Below, piece by piece: positions 55,826 to 64,000 of a stretch of 64,000 nt of DNA. Position 1 is the stretch's first letter, and each line of letters begins with the position of its first letter. The stretch is from contig OZ242302.1 of assembly GCA_965208025.1 (NCBI GenBank), forward strand, positions 3,658,001-3,722,000. Direction: 5' to 3'. The notes under the pieces were generated by a model that was not told where the DNA came from, did not search any database, and saw only the letters and a list, made by a program, of their open reading frames with translations. The position numbers and the translations under genes were made by a program. The DNA is from Bin80 sp965208025. Lineage in GTDB: Bacteria > Bacteroidota > Rhodothermia > Rhodothermales > Bin80.

Positions 55826-58156
55826 ATGAGTTCTCAAGTGCCCATGCTTACCCTTCCTGTATCTGGAATGCACTGTGCATCGTGTGCTGCAGGATTGGAG
55901 CATAAATTGAACCAACTTCCTGGAGCTACCCGTGTAAATGTGAATATTGCGACACATGAAGCGCACATTGAAGGGGCATCCTTGGAAACTGCGGTAGAAG
56001 TGATTAAAGAGGCCGGATATGATGTTGTGCGCTCTGAACTTCTGCTGCAGCCCAAGAATGGAACGAAGGGCCTCAGCCAGGAAAGCATTGATGCTCGTTG
56101 CAAAGAATTAGGACATTTGGTCCACGGTCAGCTATTCAGCGATGCGCTGAAGCTATGGTGGATTGCTGGCTCAGTCCAGATGGGAACTCTTATAGCGGCT
56201 TTTCCTGAGTATACCCATCCATCAAATGACCAATCGCAGCCCTCTGGCTGGAAACATGTTCGCTTGATCGTGGCAAGTTTAGGTGCGGCGATCGTGATGG
56301 TTCTATCTATGTTCATCCAGGCCTCCCATGCTGTACTGCTGGCAATCGCAACCCCGGTCGTTTTTTACTGTGGAGCAGAATTCTTCAAGTCCGCCTGGAC
56401 CGCTCTCACCCGAGGTGTACTGAATATGTATACACTTATCACGGTTGGGGTGGGAACTGCTTGGTTGTATAGCACGATCGTTACAATATTTCCTGTATGG
56501 TTTGATTCCAGCGTGTCGGTCTATTTTGAGGCTTCGGCAGTCATTGTCGCATTGGTTCTCGTTGGTCAGTTTCTTGAATCTCGGGCAATGGCCCAAACGG
56601 GATCCGCGATTGAAGCGCTGATTCAGCTCCAAGTACCTATTGCACGTGTCTTGAAAGGATCAAGTGTGGTTGATCTACCCATTGAGGCGGTAAAGGTTGG
56701 AGATCTGGTTGTGATCAGGCATGGTGATCAGATATCCGTTGACGGAGAGGTAATGCAAGGAAACGGTCTGGTAGATGAAAGTATGTTAACCGGGGAGCCT
56801 CTACCAGTTGCAAAATCAGTGGGAGATTTTGTGGTGGGAGGCACTTTGAATACCGAAGGTTCTCTCACGATTCGGGTGACTCACACTGGAAGTGAAACGG
56901 TTTTGCAGCGAATTGTGAAGCTTACTCAGCAAGCCCAGGGTCGCAAAGCACCTATCCAGAAACTCGCTGATAAGGTGTCGGGGATTTTTGTGCCAGCCGT
57001 TCTCATGATTGCGGTCTTGACCTGTCTCACCTGGATTCTGGCTGGATGGGGGTTGGAGCATGCCCTGACCACATTTGTCTCGGTATTGATCATTGCCTGT
57101 CCATGTGCGCTCGGGTTGGCTACTCCAGCTGCGGTTGTCGTTGCGACGGGTGCTGGAGCTCGCAGAGGAATTCTTTTCAAGGGCGGAGATGCCCTGGAAC
57201 GAATCAGTAGGATCACACATGTCGTTTTTGACAAGACTGGGACGCTTACCACGGGGAAGCTTGAAGTTGAAGCCATTGAAACGATCCCTGATTATTCTTT
57301 CTCAAATATATTACAGATGGCCGCTTCTGTGGAAGTTCACTCCCAGCACCCTCTTGCCGAGGCAATTGTAGCCAAGGCGAAACGTGAAAACATTAAATTT
57401 AGCCCAGTAAAAGAAGTCTCCGTAGTCCCTGGATATGGTATTTGTGGGAAAATCAACCATACTGATGTATGCGTTGGGAGCGAAAAATTTTTCATGCAAA
57501 ACGAGATCCCTCTTCCTGCTATGGTATTCCAGAACAGTAGGGTACATGTCGCGATTGATAAGAAGTGGGTGGGGCAAATTATGATATCAGATTCGTTGCG
57601 AAAGAAGTCTAAAGATGCAGTTGCCCGACTCCATCAACAAGGTCTCCAGATTTCTATGCTCACAGGAGATTCTGAACAGAACGCTTACGAAGCGGGATCC
57701 GTCCTTGGTATTGATGACATACAAGCTGGAGTAACTCCTGAGGGTAAGCTTAAGTATATTGAATCTCTTGGCTCTGAAGGTTCCGTTGTAGCCATGGTCG
57801 GGGATGGGATTAATGATGCTCCCGCCCTTGCAAAGGCAGATGTGGGAATTGCCATCGGATCTGGTACCCAGATAGCAGTGGAGGCCGCTGATGTGACTCT
57901 GCTACGTGAAGATCTTCGCACACTCGGAGAAACAATCCATGTTGGCAGGAAGGCCATGAGTACGATTCGGCAGAATCTATTTTTTGCATTTGTGTATAAT
58001 ACACTCAGTATTCCCATAGCAGCTGGCGCACTCTATGGGGTATTCGGGATGCTACTCAATCCCATGTTGGCATCCTTGGCGATGACCTTATCAAGTTTGT
58101 CCGTAATTCTCAACAGCCTGCGATTGCGCATGGCCTTGAAAATCAAACCTGAGTAG
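55826..58156 (+). CDS. copA: Copper-transporting P-type ATPase (CopA-like)
   Basis: Exports Cu(I) from the cytoplasm. The 776 residues (ATG 55826) start with one HMA domain with 'GMHCASCA' (Cys17, Cys20). Then come the A-domain 'LTGEPLPV', the transmembrane metal motif 'IACPCALGLATP' (CPC), the phosphorylation site 'DKTGTLTTGK' and hinge 'MVGDGINDAPALAKADVGIAIGSGT'. 'SVEVHSQHPLAEAI' is the HP motif of P1B ATPases. The C-terminal helices contain the expected Asn and Met/Ser residues of P1B-1 ('NTLSIPIAAG', 'MTLSSLSVILNSLRL'). Its neighbour downstream is a DUF2231 membrane protein only 4 bases away. Confidence 0.94.
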   Translation: MSSQVPMLTLPVSGMHCASCAAGLEHKLNQLPGATRVNVNIATHEAHIEGASLETAVEVIKEAGYDVVRSELLLQPKNGTKGLSQESIDARCKELGHLVHGQLFSDALKLWWIAGSVQMGTLIAAFPEYTHPSNDQSQPSGWKHVRLIVASLGAAIVMVLSMFIQASHAVLLAIATPVVFYCGAEFFKSAWTALTRGVLNMYTLITVGVGTAWLYSTIVTIFPVWFDSSVSVYFEASAVIVALVLVGQFLESRAMAQTGSAIEALIQLQVPIARVLKGSSVVDLPIEAVKVGDLVVIRHGDQISVDGEVMQGNGLVDESMLTGEPLPVAKSVGDFVVGGTLNTEGSLTIRVTHTGSETVLQRIVKLTQQAQGRKAPIQKLADKVSGIFVPAVLMIAVLTCLTWILAGWGLEHALTTFVSVLIIACPCALGLATPAAVVVATGAGARRGILFKGGDALERISRITHVVFDKTGTLTTGKLEVEAIETIPDYSFSNILQMAASVEVHSQHPLAEAIVAKAKRENIKFSPVKEVSVVPGYGICGKINHTDVCVGSEKFFMQNEIPLPAMVFQNSRVHVAIDKKWVGQIMISDSLRKKSKDAVARLHQQGLQISMLTGDSEQNAYEAGSVLGIDDIQAGVTPEGKLKYIESLGSEGSVVAMVGDGINDAPALAKADVGIAIGSGTQIAVEAADVTLLREDLRTLGETIHVGRKAMSTIRQNLFFAFVYNTLSIPIAAGALYGVFGMLLNPMLASLAMTLSSLSVILNSLRLRMALKIKPE

Positions 58157-58160
58157 TCAT

Positions 58161-59222
58161 ATGCTTCCTGAGTGGATGCCCAATATGCACCCGATGGTGG
58201 TGCACTTTCCAATTGCACTGATCCTGACCGCTTTCATTGTAGATCTCGTCGCATTGTCTTTTCGTCGATTTTTGAGTCTCCCCAAGGTATCCACGATTCT
58301 GTACTTTTTAGGGGCACTGGGAACCGTAGCTGCTGTAGTTTCGGGAGAGTCTGCTGTTGAGACCGTGAGTATTTCGGGGCAGGCGAATTCTATTTTGTCA
58401 GACCATGAAAATGTCGCCGAGATCACGATGTGGTTTTTTCTGATTTATGCTGCCATGAGAGTCTTTCTCTGGTGGTTATCATTTCGTCTGATCCTCTGGG
58501 TACCTCTATCCATCGTAGGTGGGGTTGGACTTCTGCCACTGGTTCAGACCTCTTCGCTTGGGGGGCGTTTGGTCTTTGAACAAGGAGTTGGGATCACAAT
58601 GGTTGATTCAATGGCAGCCATCTTGCAGGAAAACGAAAAAGAGTTGGTCAGAATGGGTAGAGTCCCCGAGTTTTCTGGGCTTGCGGAAGATGGTGGATGG
58701 CAGTGGAGTGCAGGCGCTAATGCAGCGAACACATTTAAATCTATTTTTGAGGTAACTCAAGGAGACTTGATTGCCGAAACAATACTTGATTCTGCCAAAA
58801 ATGCTCACTTCGCCATAACCATCAAGCAGTCTCCCTTGATGATTACCTATGGGAGCCCCGTTTCGGACATTGAATTATTGGCTGAGATAGATCGTTCTAA
58901 ATTTGTTGGCTCAGTCCGTTTACTTCATCATATACAGGATAGTTTAACCTACCATTACATGGAAATAGAAGGGGCAAGCCTCCGTCTTGGTGCATTAGTT
59001 AGCGGAGTAGAAGAAGTGCAAGATGAAGCGACGCTTTCCGATTCACTGGGAACGGCTCGGTATAGAGTTGTGGCTGATCAGACTCATTTCAGGGGTTATG
59101 TTAATGGGGAGATGATGGTACATGGACACGGGCGAGTTCCTGATCCCGGGGTAGCTGGAATCATCCTAATGGGATCAGGTACGATTACACTTGAAACGAT
59201 GAACTTAACTGTTCTACGGTAG
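58161..59222 (+). CDS. DUF2231 membrane protein with exported C-terminal domain
   Basis: A 353-residue protein. The first half is DUF2231: 'MHPMVVHFPIALILTAFIVDLVAL' with the typical HPMxVHFP motif, then 'LYFLGALGTVAAVVSGESA' and two further helices. His residues in the first helix suggest haem or metal binding, as known for related families. The second half (about residue 170 to the end) is a soluble beta domain ('YHYMEIEGASLRLGALVSG', 'YRVVADQTHFRGYVNGEMMVHGHG', 'AGIILMGSGTITLETMNL') like a LamG/concanavalin fold. This pairing is not one I know. It is 4 bases from copA, implying a link with copper or redox at the membrane. Confidence 0.8.
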   Translation: MLPEWMPNMHPMVVHFPIALILTAFIVDLVALSFRRFLSLPKVSTILYFLGALGTVAAVVSGESAVETVSISGQANSILSDHENVAEITMWFFLIYAAMRVFLWWLSFRLILWVPLSIVGGVGLLPLVQTSSLGGRLVFEQGVGITMVDSMAAILQENEKELVRMGRVPEFSGLAEDGGWQWSAGANAANTFKSIFEVTQGDLIAETILDSAKNAHFAITIKQSPLMITYGSPVSDIELLAEIDRSKFVGSVRLLHHIQDSLTYHYMEIEGASLRLGALVSGVEEVQDEATLSDSLGTARYRVVADQTHFRGYVNGEMMVHGHGRVPDPGVAGIILMGSGTITLETMNLTVLR

Positions 59223-59734
59223 CTTGATGATTTAGTGATGGTAATTTGATAGGATCATCGTAAGAACACATGTCAACAACTCTCAAAGCCCAAGCATGAT
59301 AATTATCTGTTGCTCTGTCGTGAACGATCAGGAATTAAGTCCTAAACAGAAGTAAACGTTGTTCGGAAAAATACGGTCAAAAAGAGGAACCCGAGTAATG
59401 GAAACCTGTTTTAGTTGGATGTCAATTTTGCATTGTGATTATGGCAGACCTGATGGTCGCAAGTTACTCATGGGGGAATTCAAATTGACTTGACGAAGTC
59501 ATTTACTGATTGAGAACAGAATTCATGGTTTATTACCTGTAATTTAGCCATATAGCTTTTTATGAATAATGATCAATGCGTCCCTACTTGACACAAAAGC
59601 CATAGTTATTCATTGATTTGTATATTTGACTATATTGATCCTCATAGACCTGCACCATATATTTATGGTCTGAATAAATAATGGATTTCACCTCATTTAA
59701 TGCTCTAACAACATTTAGGCGGAGATCTTCAAAG
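59223..59734. other. Intergenic region before the Ig-repeat protein
   Basis: About 510 AT-rich bases, no supported gene. Probably contains the promoter of the large secreted protein; no hairpin or repeat stands out. Confidence 0.4.
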
Positions 59735-62700
59735 ATGATGAAGTTTATCTCGTGTATCCTTCTATGGATTGTTCTGACCGTAGAAGTTTTCGCACAGGAT
59801 CGTTCTGCGGATTGCCCTGTGAATATTCAAATACAACTTGGCAAATCCGAGGTGGTTGACTGCAAGATGGATCTGGAAGGGTTCACCTATCAGTGGACGA
59901 GTCATGATCCATCTTGGCTCACCTATCTGAGTGATGTGGGGCATGCCTCTCCTCATTTTCATGCGCCCGAAAACGCTGAAATCCCTCTGCAACTGTCCTA
60001 TGAGAGATTGGCTTTTAATGGGGTTGGCGAACTCATGCATCAAACTACCGTGATCATTTCTATACAAGATCAACAGAATTCGGAATCAACTGGATCAAAA
60101 GGTCTGAGATCACGAGAGTTAGAGCAGATAAGGCAACATGGCTTGCCATCTCCGTATCATTTTGGTGACGTAGATTCGCGACGAAGACAGTTGGAGCAGA
60201 TCTCCTCCGATGAACTCATGGTTGACAGAGATGGGATTGAAAGATTGGAGAATGCCAGAAATTTTGTCTCTGATGAGCCCCCATTTTTGCGCTGCGAGTC
60301 TCAGGTCTCTGCGGAAAGTGGTGAGTTGATTGAAATCCCATGTACTGGATTGCATCCATCTGGGGGACTTTTGTCGTACCGAGTTGAGTTTGACTGGCCC
60401 CCATATAGTGAGACCAAGATCCTTGGTGAGGGAAAATTTTCGTACCTCCTTCGTGCACCAGAGGTAGAGAGTCCTGCATCTGTCCAGATTCTTGAAGTAT
60501 TTGCTCAAGTTCCTGGTGATGGACAAGAAATATCCCAGCGGGTGGAACTCCATGTCGTGAATCGCTCGCCACAACTCAAATGTGAGGATATCACGGTGGA
60601 AGAAGGAAATTTGATGGAGATCCCATGCTCAATCACTTCGAGTGAAGTCACCAGAATTCAACTCTTCTCGGATCATGCCCCACAGGGTATCCATGACCAG
60701 TGGCCTACCATTTCAATTCCAGAGATTCAGAGAGATACGTCGTTCACGGTGACCGTTCGCGTGTTTGGCACCGATAGTGGTTCGGTGGTCGAAAAGAATT
60801 TTAGCGTGAATGTTCAGAATGCCTGGAGCCCGTCCGACTTCGCAGTCTCATGCAATCTGGATCCCTATCCATCCCCTTACATAGAGTATGAGGGCGCTGG
60901 CCCGGACGAACTGATGATTGCATGCGGTCTGACAGATACTCCAGAGGGGGCGTTGGTATGGTCTCTGTCCGCAGATGGAGGAACTACACCATTTGATCCT
61001 TTCGATCAGGTCGTTAATCTATTTGAAAATGAACAGACCAATGAATTTGTCTTTGTCGTCATGCTACCCCAAGAAGTTGAAGAGGACATTGAGTGGCAGT
61101 ACGGTGTGCTGGTGACTGAAAATGTGGATGGAGGGGAAGGGCTTACCGATCGGGAAGAAGTGAATATTACCATCTTAGAGCGGCCAGATATTTCAGTTGA
61201 TTGTGAGGATGTTCAGGTGCGTACAGGTGATCCACCCGTTGAACTTGATTGTTCTCCCTCCCTCAATGCACCGCACAGGGATGAGCCGCTGATCTACACA
61301 TGGGACTGGCAATCCGATCAGGGTTTAGGTTTGTTGTCAGGAGACTTAACCAGTGCTATGCCTATATTCAATGTTCCCGCAGATCAAGATCCACCGATCG
61401 TTGAGTATGTATATCAGGTCACTGCCTCTGCGGAAAATACTGATCCACCTCAGGATCCCGAAACCCTTACGGTCACGGTTGAAAAATACTTGGGCGGCCT
61501 AGCGCTGGAGTGTATGAGCCCAATTGAGGTTTTTGCAGGGGAGCCTGATTTTTCCGTTGACTGTGCAGTTACGACTCCTGATGTGTCCGATATTTCATGG
61601 ACATGGCAACTCCAGGAGGGCCCAGCAGATCTATTAATTTCTGATGATTCAGGTGCTCCTCCGATTTTTCAGACACCCGATGTCGTGCAAGACGTTCAGA
61701 CGTATAAGTACGATATTCAAGTAACCGCCCCATTTTACGACAGTTCTGAAACTGAATCCGTTGAAATCATCGTACGTCCGCGAAAAATGCTCACCATTGA
61801 TTGCGAAGATGTGCGGGTTCATACTGGTGATCCACCAGTTGAACTCAATTGCACTCCTACGATTAATCCTCCGAGCCAAGATCCTCTACCTGAATTTGTA
61901 TGGAGTTGGAGTTCGGAGAATGGACTTGATCTCCTTTCAGGTGACTTGACCAGTGCCATGCCAGTGTTTAACGTCCCAGCAGATCAGGAATTGCCTACCG
62001 TTGAATACACCTATCAAGTTACCGCCTCCGCTGCTCAGGTAGATCCACCCCAGACACCAGAAACACTCATCGTGACGGTTGAAAAGTATCCGATCTTTTT
62101 GGAGTGTCCTGAGGAAGTAGAGTTTACGGTTGGGATGCCTCCACAGCCGATTGAATGTTCTGTGTCCACCACAGAGGGAGTAGATCTTGAATATGTTTGG
62201 CAGTGGACTCCATCCGAACGCCTCTCCGATCCGTCCATTGGAAGTCCACTTTTTGATGTCCCCACACGTCAAATGGCATACTCCACCAGTTACTCGTACA
62301 CCGTAATGGTTTCAGCAGTGCGTGGAGTAACCGCCCAAGTGTCGGTAACCGTGATAGTGCTTGATCCCTCGCAGGGATTCGTGGATCAAGTAGAGGTTAC
62401 CAGTTCTGAATTGGATTATGGCGTTGCAGGCCCCGATGGAGATGTAACGATGGATCCTGCAACGGAACAACTCTCTGGATTAGTTTATGAGGTTAGCCAA
62501 TCACATGCTGGCCGGATGATGATCCGAGCCAGAGACAGTGTAACAGTTTCCATAGAACAACTCCAGACGGCGATTCTGACCAATCTAGATTCTAGTAGTG
62601 AATTAGAGTTGGTTCCTCGTTTTGCCTACTCTCCTTCCTGCACCATGTTTTCTGCGAATAACCAAGCCAGCCGAATTGTGCAAACCCAATTGGAACCAGG

Positions 62701-63619
62701 GGACTGCCATGTGCTTCGAATTGGGGGCGATATCTCTCTGGATCAAGCGGAGCCAGGACAGTATTCAGGGAACGTCTCCGTAGTGATGACCGTCAACGGG
62801 CTTGATCAGTTATTTGCTGTTCCTGTAGCCTTGACGGTAGAACCGTTGCGTCGTGTCGTGTTATTGGGGCCAGACGGGGTACAATTTCGGGCTGCTTCAT
62901 CTACCGAGGCTCCATTAGAGTGGGATCAGCGCATCAGTATTCAACCTCAAGTAGCTGCGCTTGGCCCACAAACTCGAGCAGGCACATTTCAGCTTACCAA
63001 CCCTTCCATCTATCCCATGGAGGTTGAAGTATCTACGGAATTTGGATATCGTGAGGCACGCGAAGCGGATCGTTTTTCAGTGGGTGTGAGTGACCAAGAA
63101 ACGGAACTGGAAGATCTGTCTAACTTGATCACCATTCATCCAAAGGTCGTTCTCCTTTCTCCAGGGGAGACGCTTCCTGTACACTATGCCATCTCTGATA
63201 ATGTTCAGATCCAGAATCGCGCCTATGCAGGACAGTTTAATTTCACGGTCACGCCTCGTGAATTTATTGATCAGCGTCGATCCCCAACTACGGTGATGGC
63301 GGCCCGTATCACGTTCCAAGCTCCTGGCGTATACATTCCATCCTCAGGATCACCTATGCTTCAAGCATCTGTAGAGTCCATTGAGAGTGGGGCTATCGTA
63401 CTCCTGCTTGAGACGGAGTCGATCCCCTTCTATGGTGACGTGATTGTCTCTGATGATACTGGAACTGAGTTGGGCCGATCAGAGGTGCTCGTCTTTACAC
63501 GTAGCCGGGTCAGTGTTCCAGTTCAAACCGCTGTCACAGGTCGAATTAACCTACAATTCATACCTTCTACCGTGGATCAATTATCCCCTCCCGATGTTAA
63601 CATTCTCACTGATTCATAA
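59735..63619 (+). CDS. Large secreted Ig-like repeat protein with paired cysteines
   Basis: A surface or secreted protein of about 1294 aa. I chose ATG 59735 ('MMKFISCILLWIVLTVEVFAQ' signal peptide). It contains at least seven beta-sandwich units, each with a Cys pair: for example 'CESQVSAESGELIEIPC', 'CEDITVEEGNLMEIPC', 'CEDVQVRTGDPPVELDC', 'CMSPIEVFAGEPDFSVDC', 'CEDVRVHTGDPPVELNC' and 'CPEEVEFTVGMPPQPIEC'. Two units (about 61200-61490 and 61800-62090) are near-identical in plan, with 'GDLTSAMPIFNVPADQ' / 'GDLTSAMPVFNVPADQ'. The C-terminal 430 residues lack the repeats and are not recognised. No sorting tail is seen. The next gene, exported too, follows 4 bases later. Confidence 0.8.
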   Translation: MMKFISCILLWIVLTVEVFAQDRSADCPVNIQIQLGKSEVVDCKMDLEGFTYQWTSHDPSWLTYLSDVGHASPHFHAPENAEIPLQLSYERLAFNGVGELMHQTTVIISIQDQQNSESTGSKGLRSRELEQIRQHGLPSPYHFGDVDSRRRQLEQISSDELMVDRDGIERLENARNFVSDEPPFLRCESQVSAESGELIEIPCTGLHPSGGLLSYRVEFDWPPYSETKILGEGKFSYLLRAPEVESPASVQILEVFAQVPGDGQEISQRVELHVVNRSPQLKCEDITVEEGNLMEIPCSITSSEVTRIQLFSDHAPQGIHDQWPTISIPEIQRDTSFTVTVRVFGTDSGSVVEKNFSVNVQNAWSPSDFAVSCNLDPYPSPYIEYEGAGPDELMIACGLTDTPEGALVWSLSADGGTTPFDPFDQVVNLFENEQTNEFVFVVMLPQEVEEDIEWQYGVLVTENVDGGEGLTDREEVNITILERPDISVDCEDVQVRTGDPPVELDCSPSLNAPHRDEPLIYTWDWQSDQGLGLLSGDLTSAMPIFNVPADQDPPIVEYVYQVTASAENTDPPQDPETLTVTVEKYLGGLALECMSPIEVFAGEPDFSVDCAVTTPDVSDISWTWQLQEGPADLLISDDSGAPPIFQTPDVVQDVQTYKYDIQVTAPFYDSSETESVEIIVRPRKMLTIDCEDVRVHTGDPPVELNCTPTINPPSQDPLPEFVWSWSSENGLDLLSGDLTSAMPVFNVPADQELPTVEYTYQVTASAAQVDPPQTPETLIVTVEKYPIFLECPEEVEFTVGMPPQPIECSVSTTEGVDLEYVWQWTPSERLSDPSIGSPLFDVPTRQMAYSTSYSYTVMVSAVRGVTAQVSVTVIVLDPSQGFVDQVEVTSSELDYGVAGPDGDVTMDPATEQLSGLVYEVSQSHAGRMMIRARDSVTVSIEQLQTAILTNLDSSSELELVPRFAYSPSCTMFSANNQASRIVQTQLEPGDCHVLRIGGDISLDQAEPGQYSGNVSVVMTVNGLDQLFAVPVALTVEPLRRVVLLGPDGVQFRAASSTEAPLEWDQRISIQPQVAALGPQTRAGTFQLTNPSIYPMEVEVSTEFGYREAREADRFSVGVSDQETELEDLSNLITIHPKVVLLSPGETLPVHYAISDNVQIQNRAYAGQFNFTVTPREFIDQRRSPTTVMAARITFQAPGVYIPSSGSPMLQASVESIESGAIVLLLETESIPFYGDVIVSDDTGTELGRSEVLVFTRSRVSVPVQTAVTGRINLQFIPSTVDQLSPPDVNILTDS

Positions 63620-63623
63620 TTCT

Positions 63624-64000
63624 ATGTTTACTTGTGCTTTTAAATCATCCATGCGAAGTCTCTGGATCAGCACGCTCATCATATTTGTAAGCGTGCCTGT
63701 ATTTGGGCAGGAAGAGGGATTTGTGACTCAGCGGGTGCTTCCAGTCGTTGAGTTGACTGATCTAGATTTTGTTCGGTCCCTTTTGGAAGAGCAGTTCATT
63801 CTGCCTGAAGATCCAGATTTTACCCATGCTTTGTTCTACGATATTACCCGAGACGGATTTGGCTCAAATGATGTAATGGTTCTCTATCCGTCTGAAGAGC
63901 AGTTTCAGCTAGGTGCTTATCTGTCTGGCGATATGGCGGATGCTCTCGGTACGCAGGGCTTGGCTACGGATTATAACTTAGTGACCGTTCGTGAGTATGC
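63624..64000 (+). CDS. Exported protein, start only (runs off window end)
   Basis: A frame open to the window edge (125 codons). ATG 63624, with a signal peptide 'SLWISTLIIFVSVPVFGQ'. The mature part 'EEGFVTQRVLPVVELTDLDFVRSLLEEQFILPEDPDF' is not recognised. It follows the Ig-repeat protein after 4 bases, so it is probably the same operon and the same envelope system. Confidence 0.75.
   Translation, partial: MFTCAFKSSMRSLWISTLIIFVSVPVFGQEEGFVTQRVLPVVELTDLDFVRSLLEEQFILPEDPDFTHALFYDITRDGFGSNDVMVLYPSEEQFQLGAYLSGDMADALGTQGLATDYNLVTVREY

Noticed and set aside
55485..55829. Plus-strand 114-codon frame before copA
   Set aside because: No motif, conflicts with an equally long minus frame, and its end overlaps the copA start.

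Overview
The window looks like a chromosomal segment of a Gram-negative bacterium of the Bacteroidota/Rhodothermota kind. Evidence for an outer membrane is an Omp85 protein of TamA type, a TamB-like giant, an MlaEFD lipid transporter, several lipoproteins and a TonB-receptor-like barrel. Evidence for the group is the C-terminal 'YPNP ... DLLGRR' sorting-type tails on a secreted GH13 enzyme and a YWTD propeller, plus weak Shine-Dalgarno sites. The phylum call is inference from gene content.

Region 1 (1-27.4 kb) is dense and mostly housekeeping. It holds a partial Fic gene, coaD-rsmD, an NDUFA9-like epimerase and a barrel protein. A DNA cytosine methyltransferase with a GHKL ATPase/nuclease gene looks like a restriction or defence cassette. 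Then comes a tightly overlapping run ecsC-like / sulfatase / clpX / tamA / tamB / mlaE / mlaF / mlaD, coupling ClpX to an outer-membrane assembly and lipid-transport block. tgt (lacking all four zinc ligands), ispH, two small lipoproteins, an M20 dipeptidase and tRNA-Leu(CAA) follow.

Region 2 (27.4-55 kb) begins right after the tRNA. It is looser and accessory, with long non-coding gaps and several decayed genes: a trypsin-like protease relic, an SGNH hydrolase pseudogene, an SRPBCC gene with an internal stop and a TnpB relic. Among these sit a DsbA / Cys-rich membrane peptide / 6-bladed propeller cassette, a secreted GH13 enzyme with an apparent ATT start, a DUF4062-RecG-like ATPase, a LarA-type racemase, a radical SAM protein, a large N6-adenine methylase of visibly higher GC, a LexA-like repressor, an IS1634-type insertion sequence and a MITE-like element.

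Region 3 (55.8-64 kb) returns to long intact genes: a copper P-type ATPase, a DUF2231 membrane protein with an exported C-terminal domain, a 1.3-kilo-residue secreted Ig-like repeat protein and the start of another exported protein running off the window.

The strongest candidates for something new are the Dcm + GHKL/Shedu-like nuclease cassette, the zinc-less Tgt, and the Cys-rich peptide/DsbA/propeller cassette. Several genes carry single frameshifts or stops; from sequence alone I cannot tell real decay from assembly error.
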